DNA of 64,000 nucleotides from Streptomyces lunaelactis (lineage in GTDB: Bacteria > Actinomycetota > Actinomycetes > Streptomycetales > Streptomycetaceae): positions 6,014,001 through 6,078,000 of the forward strand of contig NZ_CP026304.1 of the NCBI RefSeq assembly GCF_003054555.1. Reading direction: 5' to 3'. Within the stretch, counting starts at the first letter, position 1, and each line of letters begins with the position of its first letter. The notes below the pieces were generated by a model. The model ran no database searches. It saw only the letters and a program-made list of their open reading frames with translations, and had not been told where the DNA came from. Shown piece after piece: positions 9,294 through 17,206 of the stretch. The position numbers and the translations under genes were made by a program.

Positions 9294-9893
9294 ATGAACC
9301 CCAGCGAGACCAAAGAGACCACCGACGCGACCGGGACGGCCGAGGCAACCGTGGCGAAGGACAAGGCCACCGCCGAGACGGTCGAGCCCACTGAGGCTGC
9401 ACGCACCGTGTCCGCGGCCGACGAGAGCGCCGTCGCCGACGAGGCGGAAGCAGAGCAGGACCACGACGCCGACGACGAGGACGCCGAGGAGGCCCCTCGT
9501 GCCTCCTCCGGCATCGGAGCCGCCGCCGCGGCCGTCGTCGCGGCCGGTCTCGGTGTCGTGGCGCTCAGCGGCAGCTGGGTCGGGAAGGTCGCCGCCGAGC
9601 GGCAGACCCTGATCGGCCAGATCGAGACCTCGCAGACCGGCAGCCCCGCCCAGCAGATCTCCGCGCTCTACGGCGACGCCTGGCACACCACCGCCCTGGT
9701 CAACGGAGTCTTCGCGCTGCTCGCACTGATCGTCGGTGCGGCCGTGTTCGCTTGGCCGCAGAAGGCCGGCTGGGTACGGGCCTTCGCCGTGGCCGGAGTC
9801 GTACTCGGCGTCCTGGGACTGATCGTCTCCGCCGGCATGTACTTCGACTTCTTCCTGGATCTGCCCAGCGCCGGTGCCGGTACGGGTTCCTAG
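9294..9893 (+). CDS. Membrane protein with a long acidic N-terminal tail
   Basis: This is a 199-residue protein of unknown function. Residues 1-75 are a disordered, Glu/Asp/Ala/Thr-rich cytoplasmic tail (for example EAEQDHDADDEDAEEAP). Three hydrophobic segments follow: about 76-98, 137-156 and 162-186. An extracytoplasmic loop between the first two carries QTGSPAQQISALYGDAWH. The start is ATG 9294. A TACCGT box ends 7 bases upstream, so the mRNA may be leaderless. The tail composition could bind cations or basic proteins, but no function is claimed. Confidence 0.8.
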   Translation: MNPSETKETTDATGTAEATVAKDKATAETVEPTEAARTVSAADESAVADEAEAEQDHDADDEDAEEAPRASSGIGAAAAAVVAAGLGVVALSGSWVGKVAAERQTLIGQIETSQTGSPAQQISALYGDAWHTTALVNGVFALLALIVGAAVFAWPQKAGWVRAFAVAGVVLGVLGLIVSAGMYFDFFLDLPSAGAGTGS

Positions 9894-9942
9894 GAAAACC
9901 GGTACGGGTTCCTGGAAAGACCGGTACGGCTTCCTGGGAAAC
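9877..9942 (+). repeat. Three 22-base tandem units over a stop codon
   Basis: Units start at 9877, 9899 and 9921, each reading CCGGTACGG(G/C)TTCCT followed by an A/G-rich end. The stop TAG (9891-9893) of the membrane protein lies in the first unit. Confidence 0.95.
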
Positions 9943-9982
9943 CTGTTGGCGTCCATGCCCCCGCGGGTGCTGCACTGCGCGG

Positions 9983-10756
9983 ATGGATCATGACGCGGTG
10001 CTCACCCTGTTCGACCACCAGATGCGACAGCACACGCAAGGGGGCGAACGGGTCGGCGACGTCGTGCGGCAGGCCGACTCCGACGGCGACTGGAACGGCG
10101 TCGTCTGGTCCGGCCTCGACCGGGCCGGCGCCGACGCCGCCATCGCCGAGCAGGTGCGGTACTTCGCCTCCCTGCGGCGCGATTTCGAGTGGAAGCTGTA
10201 CGCCCACGACCGGCCGGACGACCTCGGCGCACGGCTGCGGGCGGCCGGCTTCACGCCCGAGCCCGAGGAGACGGTGATGGTCGCCGAGATCCGCGACCTG
10301 CCCACCGCCGTCGACCTGCCCGAGGGCGTCCGGCTGCGACCGGTCACCGACGCGGCGGGCGTGGATCTCATGGCCGACGTGCACGAGCAGGCCTTCGGCA
10401 CGAGCAGCGCCAGGCTGCGCGAACAGCTCCTGGCGCAACTGGCGCAGACCCCGGACACGGTCAGCATGACCCTCGCGATGGCCGGTGACCTTCCCGTGTG
10501 CGCCGCGCGGATGGAACTGCACCCGGGTACCGAGTTCGCCAGTCTCTGGGGCGGCGGCACGCTCGCCGCCTGGCGGGGCCGGGGCATCTACCGGGCCCTG
10601 ATCGCCCACCGGGCCCGTATCGCCGCCGAGGGCGGCTACCGCTTCCTGCAGGTGGACGCCACCAGCCAGAGCCGCCCGATCCTCCAGCGGCTCGGCTTCG
10701 TACCACTGAGCACCACCACGCCCTACGTGTACGCACTCGGCGAGCAGCGGCACTAG
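9983..10756 (+). CDS. GNAT family N-acetyltransferase
   Basis: This 257-residue protein has a C-terminal GNAT domain (about residues 120-250) with the acetyl-CoA loop TLAAWRGRGIYRALIAHRA, followed by FLQVDATSQSRPILQRLGF, the usual beta5/helix4 region. The N-terminal 110 residues (FDHQMRQHTQGG ... VRYFASLRRDFEWKLYAHD) form a second, degenerate GNAT-like half, as in several Streptomyces acetyltransferases. The ATG at 9983 has only a weak ribosome site. The substrate is unknown. Its stop codon opens a five-copy tandem repeat. Confidence 0.88.
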   Translation: MDHDAVLTLFDHQMRQHTQGGERVGDVVRQADSDGDWNGVVWSGLDRAGADAAIAEQVRYFASLRRDFEWKLYAHDRPDDLGARLRAAGFTPEPEETVMVAEIRDLPTAVDLPEGVRLRPVTDAAGVDLMADVHEQAFGTSSARLREQLLAQLAQTPDTVSMTLAMAGDLPVCAARMELHPGTEFASLWGGGTLAAWRGRGIYRALIAHRARIAAEGGYRFLQVDATSQSRPILQRLGFVPLSTTTPYVYALGEQRH

Positions 10757-10813
10757 GGACAGGTCTAGGGACAGGTCTAGGGACAGGTCTAGGGACAGGT
10801 CTAGGGACAGGTC
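10754..10813 (+). repeat. Five perfect 12-base tandem units starting exactly at the GNAT stop codon
   Basis: TAGGGACAGGTC is repeated five times without change from 10754 to 10813. The first three bases are the stop TAG of the GNAT gene. Confidence 0.98.
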
Positions 10814-10847
10814 CAAGGCCGGGCGCGGCCCCAAGGCCGAGGCGGCG

Positions 10848-10896
10848 GGGGGCCTTAGTGCCCGCACGTACGCATACCCGGGCGCCTAAGGCCCCC
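10848..10896 (+). terminator. Likely terminator after the GNAT gene
   Basis: Arms GGGGGCCTTAG (10848-10858) and CTAAGGCCCCC (10886-10896) pair perfectly around a 27-base loop. The function is inferred from position. Confidence 0.5.
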
Positions 10897-11002
10897 GCCC
10901 CCGCGAAGATGCGGAACTCTCCCGATGTGGCGGCACCCCCTGGGAGACGAGAGTTGAGGCATCGCAGGACGCCGAGAACAACTCGTCACCAGGGAGTACG
11001 AC

Positions 11003-11179
11003 ATGTTCGAGTACGAGATCCAGCAGTACCGCCACGCCGACCTGATCCGCGAGGCCGCCGCCGAGCGCCTGGTGCGGCAGCTGCGCGCGGACCGTCGCGC
11101 CGAGAGGCGAGCCGCCAAGGACCGGGGGGAGGGCCGGGTGAACAGTCAGGACAGCACCCGCTTCACACGCGCCGCGTGA
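11003..11179 (+). CDS. Small charged protein (58 residues)
   Basis: The start is ATG 11003 with AGGGAG 9 bases upstream. The protein begins MFEYEIQQYRHADLIREAA and continues as a strongly charged Arg/Glu/Ala helix, then a Ser/Thr tail. It has no membrane segment. Similar short MFEYEIQQYR proteins recur in Streptomyces in my recollection. The function is unknown. The stop is only 4 bases before the GTG of the LuxR regulator, so the two may be co-transcribed. Confidence 0.75.
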   Translation: MFEYEIQQYRHADLIREAAAERLVRQLRADRRAERRAAKDRGEGRVNSQDSTRFTRAA

Positions 11180-11183
11180 GCCA

Positions 11184-14100
11184 GTGCGACGTCGCGTGAT
11201 GACTGCCATCCCGATATCCGGTGCCTCATTGTCAGACGCCTGTGCGATGCTCGGCGACGTGGAGACCAGGTCCGTCAGCCCGGTGTTCGTCGGCCGCGCC
11301 GGCGAACTGGCCAAGCTCACCGATGCGCTCGCCCGCGCCACCGCGGGCGAGCCGCAGGCCTTGCTGCTCGGCGGTGAGGCCGGGGTCGGCAAGACCCGCC
11401 TCGTCGAGGAAATGCTCGCCGAGGCGTGCCGCCGCGAGGTCGTCGTCGCGGTCGGCGGCTGCGTCGAGATCGGTGCGGACGGGCTGCCGTTCGCACCCTT
11501 CTCGACCGCGCTGCGGGCCCTGCACCGCCAGTTGCCCAAGGAGCTGGCCGCGGCCGCCGCGGGCCAGGAGGACGAGCTGGCGCGGCTGCTGCCCGAGCTG
11601 GGGGAGACCACCCGCAGGGAGCACACCCAGCACGACGAGGAGGACATGGCCCGCCTCTTCGAACTCACCGCGCGGCTGCTGGAGCGGATCGCCGCCGACC
11701 GCACGGTCGTCCTGGTGCTCGAGGACCTGCACTGGTCGGACGCCTCCACCCGGCACCTCCTCGCCTATCTCTTCCGTACGCTGCGCCGCGGCCGGCTCGT
11801 CGTGATCGCGACCTACCGCTCCGACGACGTCCACCGGCGCCACCCGCTGCGGCCCTTCCTCGCCGAGCTCGACCGGATGCGTACCGTCCAGCGCATCGAG
11901 CTGACCCGCTTCAACCGCGGCGAGGTCCGCCGTCAGATGGCCGGGATCCTCAGCGCCGACCCCCAACCGGCCATGGTGGACCGGGTGTTCGAGCGCTCGG
12001 ACGGCAACGCCTTCTTCGTCGAGGAGCTCGCCTGCAGCATCACCGAGGACTGCCCCACGGGCCTGCCGGACTCCCTGCGCGACATCCTTCTCGTACGCGT
12101 AGAAGCGCTGCCGGAGGACGCGCAGCGAGCGGCGCGGATCGTCGCCGAGGGCGGTTCGACCGTGGAGTACGGGCTGCTGCTCGCCGTCGCCCGGCTCGGC
12201 GAGGACGACCTCATCGAGGCGCTGCGGGCCGCGGTGGGCGCGAACATCCTGCTGGCCACGCCCGACGGGGACGGCTACCGCTTCCGGCACTCCCTGGCGC
12301 GCGAGGCCGTCAGTGACGATCTGCTGCCCGGCGAACGCTCCCGGCTCAACCGGCACTACGCCCAGGCGCTGGAGGCCGACCCCTGGCTCGTACGGGAGGA
12401 CGAGCGCGCGATGCGACTCGCCACCTACTGGTACCACGCGCACGACGCGGCCAAGGCCCTGCCTGCTGTGCTGAGCGCTTCCGTCGAGGCCCGCCGCAGG
12501 CATGCCTACTCCGAGCAACTCCGGCTGCTGGGACGGGCGATGGAGTTGTGGGACAACGCCCCCGACGAGGTCCGGGCCGAACTGAGGCCCGTCGACTACG
12601 CGGAGGTCTACCCTCCGTGCGGCTGCGACCCCGAGACCACGCCGCTGCGCTATCTCGACCTGATGGCCGAGGCGTCCGTCGCCGGCCGGCTCAGCGGTGA
12701 GCGCGAGCACGCCCTGAAGATCACCAAGCGCGGGCAGCGGCTCGCGGAGGCGGAGGGCGACGCCCTGCGCACCGCCTGGTTCTCCGTCCAGCGCTCCCGG
12801 CTGGTCTCGTCGCTGGGCCGCGGCGACGGCTGGGCGGAACTGGGCACCGCGCAGGAGCTGGTGCGCGGACTGCCGCCGTCCGCCGTCCACGCGGAGGTGC
12901 TCGCCGAGGCGGCGAGCTGGGGCATGGTGCACGATCCGGGCCCCGGCAGCCTGGCGACGGCCGAACGCGCTGTGGAGTACGCGCGCATGGTCGGCGAGGA
13001 GGACATCGAGCTGCGTGCCCGCCTCACGCTCGGCAGCCTCATGGTCGACGCGGGCGACGTCGAGGGCGGACTCGCCGAGATGTACGCGGTCAAGGGCGAG
13101 GCCGTCTCCCTGGATCTGCCCGCGCATGTGGGGCGCACCCATGTGAATCTGCCGTCCGTACTGGAAGGCGTCGGCCGGTCCCAGGAGGCCGTGGGCATCC
13201 TGACCGAGGGCATCGAACTCTCCCGTACGTACGGCCTGCTGGATACCGAGGCCTGGATCTGCGACAACCTGGCCGAGTCGTACGTCTCGCTCGGACGCTG
13301 GGACGAGGCGGCCCGCAGTGCGGAACGGGCACTGCGTATCGCGCTGAGCCCCAAGCCGCGCGGCTACGGAGCCATGCGGTGCGCCTACCTGTCGCTCGCC
13401 CGGGGCGATACGGCCAAGGCGGCGGAACACCTGGAGGCGGCGCGCGACCACTTCGGGAAGAACGACCCGATGCCGCAGTGCTTCCTTCCCCTGGGCACGA
13501 TCGCGCTGTGCATCGCCGCGGTGCAGGGGCGCGTGCTCGACGCCCGCGCGGAGTTCGAGCGCGCCGCCGCCGAGGGCTTCCCGCCGGGCACCCAGCGGTA
13601 CGCCTGGCCGCTGCTGCGCGCCGCGGCCGCACTGGAGGCCGACACCCGAGGCCTGCCCGCCGCCGAGCCCGGCCGGGCCGAGGCGCTGGAGCGGATCCGT
13701 AAGGCAACCCGGGGCCTGGTCACCGCGGTTCCGGTGTGGTCGGCACACGAGCGGTGGGTCCGTGCGGAACTGCTGCGCGCCGGGGGCGAGGACACGCCCC
13801 TCGACTGGGCGGAGGCGGGCACGGCCTTCGAGCAGGTGGACCGCCCGTACGACCTGGCGAGGGTTCGCCACCGCTGGGCGGAGGCCCTGCTGCAGTCGGA
13901 CCGCGCTCAGGCCGCCGGCCTCCTGCGCCAGGCCCACGCCACGGCCCAGCAACTGGGCGCGCGCCCCCTGGCCGAGGACGTCGCCCTGCTCGCGCAGCGC
14001 GCCCGTATCGCCCTGACCGACGACCCGCCGTCGGCCGCCGCCGCGGCTGGTCCGGCGCTCGGACTGACCCGCCGCGAGGAGGACGTACTGCGCCTGGTGG

Positions 14101-14285
14101 CGGCGGGCCGCAGCAACCGCCTGATCGCCGAGGAGCTCTACATCTCACCGAAGACGGCGAGCGTCCACGTCTCCAACATCCTGGCGAAACTCGGCGTCTC
14201 GGGCCGCGGGGAGGCGGCGGCGATGGCGCACCGCCTGCGCCTGTTCCCGCCGTCGGGCGAGGGCCGGCGGGAGGCGTCTGCCTGA
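11184..14285 (+). CDS. Large ATP-binding LuxR-family (LAL/MalT-like) transcriptional regulator
   Basis: This 1033-residue signal-transduction ATPase and transcription factor has an N-terminal AAA domain starting at PVFVGRAGELAKL (about 33-45), with Walker A GGEAGVGKT (63-71) and Walker B-like VVLVLEDLHW. A long helical repeat region that probably senses a ligand spans about residues 420-930. The LuxR helix-turn-helix follows at about 955-1015 (LTRREEDVLRLVAAGRSNRLI ... TASVHVSNILAKLGV). The start is uncertain: GTG 11184, ATG 11199 and ATG 11247 are in frame and none has a good ribosome site. ATG 11247 would start at MLGDVETRSVSPVF, close to where the domain begins. Targets are unknown. Confidence 0.93.
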   Translation: MRRRVMTAIPISGASLSDACAMLGDVETRSVSPVFVGRAGELAKLTDALARATAGEPQALLLGGEAGVGKTRLVEEMLAEACRREVVVAVGGCVEIGADGLPFAPFSTALRALHRQLPKELAAAAAGQEDELARLLPELGETTRREHTQHDEEDMARLFELTARLLERIAADRTVVLVLEDLHWSDASTRHLLAYLFRTLRRGRLVVIATYRSDDVHRRHPLRPFLAELDRMRTVQRIELTRFNRGEVRRQMAGILSADPQPAMVDRVFERSDGNAFFVEELACSITEDCPTGLPDSLRDILLVRVEALPEDAQRAARIVAEGGSTVEYGLLLAVARLGEDDLIEALRAAVGANILLATPDGDGYRFRHSLAREAVSDDLLPGERSRLNRHYAQALEADPWLVREDERAMRLATYWYHAHDAAKALPAVLSASVEARRRHAYSEQLRLLGRAMELWDNAPDEVRAELRPVDYAEVYPPCGCDPETTPLRYLDLMAEASVAGRLSGEREHALKITKRGQRLAEAEGDALRTAWFSVQRSRLVSSLGRGDGWAELGTAQELVRGLPPSAVHAEVLAEAASWGMVHDPGPGSLATAERAVEYARMVGEEDIELRARLTLGSLMVDAGDVEGGLAEMYAVKGEAVSLDLPAHVGRTHVNLPSVLEGVGRSQEAVGILTEGIELSRTYGLLDTEAWICDNLAESYVSLGRWDEAARSAERALRIALSPKPRGYGAMRCAYLSLARGDTAKAAEHLEAARDHFGKNDPMPQCFLPLGTIALCIAAVQGRVLDARAEFERAAAEGFPPGTQRYAWPLLRAAAALEADTRGLPAAEPGRAEALERIRKATRGLVTAVPVWSAHERWVRAELLRAGGEDTPLDWAEAGTAFEQVDRPYDLARVRHRWAEALLQSDRAQAAGLLRQAHATAQQLGARPLAEDVALLAQRARIALTDDPPSAAAAAGPALGLTRREEDVLRLVAAGRSNRLIAEELYISPKTASVHVSNILAKLGVSGRGEAAAMAHRLRLFPPSGEGRREASA

Positions 14286-14350
14286 CGGCGGGCGTCTGAG
14301 CCAGTCCGCGCCCGTGGCATTACGGTGCGCCTGCGGCGGGCCCTGCCCCC

Positions 14351-14488
14351 GCCCCTTCCCGTAACCGGGGGCTGCGCCCCAGGCCCCCGTACGGCCTTCG
14401 GCCGTGTCCTCAATCGCCGGACGGGCTCAATAAGCCCCGCCGGCGATTGGGCGGGGTCTGGGGCGGAGCCCCAGGTACGGGAAGGGGC
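14351..14488. repeat. Dispersed intergenic palindromic repeat, copy 1, with outer inverted repeats
   Basis: The core (14408-14474) is the palindrome CAATCGCCGG ... CCGGCGATTG followed by a second hairpin ending GGGGCGGAGCCCC. Outside this, perfect 13-base inverted repeats (GCCCCTTCCCGTA at 14351-14363 and its complement at 14476-14488) bound the element. It fills the gap between two convergent genes and probably acts as a bidirectional terminator. Confidence 0.9.
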
Positions 14489-14490
14489 CC

Positions 14491-15654
14491 CTACCTCACC
14501 TCCAGCCGGAGGATCCTGTCGTCGCCCGGCCCGGGCGTGCCCCGCGTGTCCGTCTCGCTGGTGACGAGCCAGACGTTGTCACCGCCCGCCGACAGCACCG
14601 TACGCAGGCGCCCGTACTTCCCATCGAGGAACGCCTGCGGCTCGGCCGCGAGTTTCGTACCCGCCAAGGGGATCCGCCAGAGCCGCTCGCCCCTCAGCGA
14701 CGCCATCCAGATCGACCCCTCCGCGTAGGCGATACCGCTCGGCGAGGCGTCCGCGGTCTTCCACTGGGCCACCGGGTCGACGAACCCGGCCTCGCCGGAC
14801 TTGCCCTCCACCTCGGGCCAGCCATAGTTCTTGCCGGGCTCGATCAGATTCAGCTCGTCCCAGGTGTTCTGGCCGAACTCCGCCGCCCACAGCCGCTTGT
14901 CGGAGTCCCAAGCGAGCCCTTGAACATTGCGGTGGCCGTAGGAGTAGACGACGGAGTCGGCCTCCGGGTTGCCGTGCACCGGCCGGCCGTCCGGTGTCAT
15001 TCGCAGGATCTTGCCGCCCAGCGACTTCTTGTCCTGCGCGAGCCCCGTGTCACCCGTCTCGCCCGTGCCCGCGTAGAGCATCTTGTCCGGGCCGAACGCG
15101 ATCCGCCCGCCGTTGTGCACGACGCCTTTGGGGATACCCCTCAGCACCGTGTCCGGCGCGCCCAGTTGCCGCTCGGCGGGCTTCTTCTCGTCGTAGAGCA
15201 TGCGGGCGATGCGGTTGTCCGACTCGGTGGTGAAGTACGCGTACACCTGATGGTCCGAGGCGAACGACGGGGAGACGGCCAGGCCCAGCAGACCGCCCTC
15301 GCCCCCCGGTGCGACTCCTGGCACCGAGCCGATCACCGTCTTCTTGCCGCCCTCCGCGTCGACGCGGGTGATCGTCCCCTCGTCGCGCGAGGCGACCAGC
15401 AGATCACCGTCGGGCAGCGCGGCGACGCCCCACGGCGACTTCAGCCCCTCGGTGAGCGTGGACACCACCTTCACCGAGCCCTTCGCGGGCGGCCCCGTCG
15501 GACTCGGCGGGCTGCCCGTCGCGGACCCGGACGGCGCCGCGGTGGTCGACGCCGACCCCGTCTGACCTGCGGGCGTGTCGTCGCCGGACGAGCACCCGGT
15601 CGCGAGGAGAAGCACGGCAGTGGCCAGTACGGCCGTCACAGCAGGACGTTGCAC
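14491..15654 (-). CDS. Lipoprotein PQQ-dependent sugar dehydrogenase (glucose/sorbosone dehydrogenase family)
   Basis: This 387-residue exported soluble-type sugar dehydrogenase has a six-bladed beta-propeller. The start is GTG 15654 with GAAGGGA upstream. A lipoprotein signal ends LLLATGCSSGDD, so Cys is lipidated. A Ser/Thr/Pro linker follows to about residue 55, and the propeller (60-387) opens with GLKSPWGVAALPDGDLLVASRD. Family residues are GGEGGLLGLAVSP, VVHNGGRIAFGPD, YGHRNVQGLAWD and EFGQNTWDELNLI. It would oxidise an aldose or similar substrate at the cell surface. Cofactor and substrate are family inferences. It converges with the LuxR regulator. Confidence 0.92.
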   Translation of the reverse strand: MQRPAVTAVLATAVLLLATGCSSGDDTPAGQTGSASTTAAPSGSATGSPPSPTGPPAKGSVKVVSTLTEGLKSPWGVAALPDGDLLVASRDEGTITRVDAEGGKKTVIGSVPGVAPGGEGGLLGLAVSPSFASDHQVYAYFTTESDNRIARMLYDEKKPAERQLGAPDTVLRGIPKGVVHNGGRIAFGPDKMLYAGTGETGDTGLAQDKKSLGGKILRMTPDGRPVHGNPEADSVVYSYGHRNVQGLAWDSDKRLWAAEFGQNTWDELNLIEPGKNYGWPEVEGKSGEAGFVDPVAQWKTADASPSGIAYAEGSIWMASLRGERLWRIPLAGTKLAAEPQAFLDGKYGRLRTVLSAGGDNVWLVTSETDTRGTPGPGDDRILRLEVR

Positions 15655-15852
15655 GGTTCTGATCCCTTCGACGGCTGCTTGAGCTGCCTGACTACTGTTC
15701 TTACACCGCAGGCGGCCCACAGGTTCCCGATCTTCGAAGAAGAATCCGGCCGCGCACCCTCCCCCGGGCCCGGCCGGACAGGGCCAAGGCCCGTCCGGCT
15801 GCTCACCAAACCAACCAATGCGGACCGGCGCCCTTCGCATAGCCTCCTGACC

Positions 15853-16806
15853 ATGACTGCAGACGTGTGGCTCCCGATTCCGGCCGACGAGATCGAAGGA
15901 CTCCCCGCTCCCTCGGACTCGGGTCTCAACTACCTTCTCTGGGACGGCGGTCCGGACTTTCCCGCCGATCCCGCCGACTGTGCCTTCTACGCCGTCCCGT
16001 ACATGAAGGGCCTGGAGGTCGCGGTCCGTCCGCTGGCCGCGATGACGTCCGTACGCGTCGTCCAGACCCTCTCCGCCGGGATCGATCATGTCCAGCCGGG
16101 AATCGGCTCGCTGCCCGCCGGCGTACGCCTGTGCAACGCCAAGGGAGTCCACGAGGCCTCCACCGCCGAGCTCACCCTCGCCCTGATCCTCGCCGCGCTG
16201 CGCGGCATCCCCGGCTTCGTACACGGCCAGGACAAGGAGGAATGGCGGTCCGGCTTCTATCCGGCGCTCGCCGACAAGTCGGTGCTCATCGTGGGGTACG
16301 GATCGATCGGCGCGGCCATCGAGGACCGGCTCGCGCCCTTTGAATGCGCGCGGGTGGCGCGCGTCGCGCGCTCCGCCCGTGCTACGGAGCGCGGCGAAGT
16401 GCGCGCACTCACCGACCTGCCCGCCCTGCTCCCGGGCGCGGACGTGGTGATCCTCTCCACGCCCCTCACCGAACAGACAAAGGGCCTGGTGAACGCCGGT
16501 TTCCTGGCCCGGATGAAGGACGGCGCACTGCTCGTGAACGTCGCGCGCGGCCCGGTCGTCGACACCAAAGCCCTGCTCGCGGAGGTGGAGCGCGGCCGCC
16601 TCACCGCGGCCCTCGACGTCACCGACCCCGAACCGCTGCCCGCCGGCCACCCGCTCTGGCACGCTCCCGGTGTCCTCATCAGTCCCCATGTGGGCGGCTC
16701 CACCTCGGCGTTCATGCCGCGAGCCAAGCGGCTGCTCGCCGGTCAGCTCACCCGGTTCGCCGCTGGGGAGCCGGTGCTCAATGTGGTGCTGACGACCGGG
16801 GAGTGA
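15853..16806 (+). CDS. D-2-hydroxyacid dehydrogenase (NAD-dependent)
   Basis: This 317-residue enzyme reduces a 2-keto acid, or oxidises a D-2-hydroxy acid, with NAD(P)H. It has the Rossmann motif VLIVGYGSIGAAIEDRL (about 142-158) and the catalytic Arg/Glu/His set around LVNVARGPVVDTKAL, TAALDVTDPEPLPAGHPLW and ISPHVGG. The start is ATG 15853 with TAGCCT ending 7 bases upstream and no ribosome site, which suggests a leaderless mRNA. It is divergent from the sugar dehydrogenase. The substrate is not predicted; glyoxylate and hydroxypyruvate reductases are the closest functional class. Confidence 0.92.
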   Translation: MTADVWLPIPADEIEGLPAPSDSGLNYLLWDGGPDFPADPADCAFYAVPYMKGLEVAVRPLAAMTSVRVVQTLSAGIDHVQPGIGSLPAGVRLCNAKGVHEASTAELTLALILAALRGIPGFVHGQDKEEWRSGFYPALADKSVLIVGYGSIGAAIEDRLAPFECARVARVARSARATERGEVRALTDLPALLPGADVVILSTPLTEQTKGLVNAGFLARMKDGALLVNVARGPVVDTKALLAEVERGRLTAALDVTDPEPLPAGHPLWHAPGVLISPHVGGSTSAFMPRAKRLLAGQLTRFAAGEPVLNVVLTTGE

Positions 16807-16900
16807 ACCCTTCGGCCGAGCGCCGCGTGCACTCTATGAAGTCACCCGGACGCGCCGCGTGCCGACAACGCCGCTGGTCGTCACGGAGAGTAGAGGAACT

Positions 16901-16999
16901 ATGTCCCTGAGTGACGAGTCTGGTGTATCGTCCCGACTTGGGGGCCGCACCAGGCAAGGGGTGGTGCTGCTGCACGACCTGACTGCCGATCAGACTTGA
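16901..16999 (+). CDS. Possible 32-residue small ORF upstream of the GGDEF-EAL gene
   Basis: The ATG at 16901 is preceded by AGAGG 6 bases upstream. It encodes a 32-residue hydrophilic peptide (MSLSDESGVSSRLGG ...) and ends 13 bases before the next possible start at 17012. I recognise nothing in it. It could be a leader peptide or a chance frame in the 396-base gap. Confidence 0.3.
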   Translation: MSLSDESGVSSRLGGRTRQGVVLLHDLTADQT

Positions 17000-17011
17000 G
17001 GGGGGCGACGG

Positions 17012-17206
17012 GTGATGCACGGCCAATGGACCGATGATCCGACGCGGCAGGGCAGCCGACGGCGACCCGCGCACGCTCCGAAGCACAGACCCGGTCCGAT
17101 GACGATCACACCGCCGACGGTGCTTTCCCGGCTGACAACGGTGTCGCCGGGGCTGACGGCCGTGTCTCCCGGGCCGACGGCGGTGCTCCCCGGGGCGGCC
17201 CGGTGA
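17012..17206 (+). CDS. Possible 64-residue ORF overlapping the GGDEF-EAL start
   Basis: The adjacent starts GTG 17012 and ATG 17015 follow GAGGGGGG. The product is basic, then has a degenerate repeat of T(A/T)VSPG type (TVLSRLTTVSPGLTAVSPGP). The stop TGA overlaps the GTG at 17203 as GTGA, so it could couple translation to the downstream gene. It has no recognisable domain. It could be a spurious frame, or a leader for coupled translation of the next gene. Confidence 0.35.
   Translation: MMHGQWTDDPTRQGSRRRPAHAPKHRPGPMTITPPTVLSRLTTVSPGLTAVSPGPTAVLPGAAR

Noticed and set aside
9752..9982. N-terminal extension of the second GNAT gene
   Set aside because: The in-frame upstream sequence overlaps the membrane protein gene and its repeats; ATG 9983 begins the protein-like part.
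10754..10813. Five-copy 12-base repeat as a CRISPR or coding repeat
   Set aside because: There are no spacers, and on the minus strand it would encode only a short Asp-Leu-Ser-Leu repeat without a gene around it.
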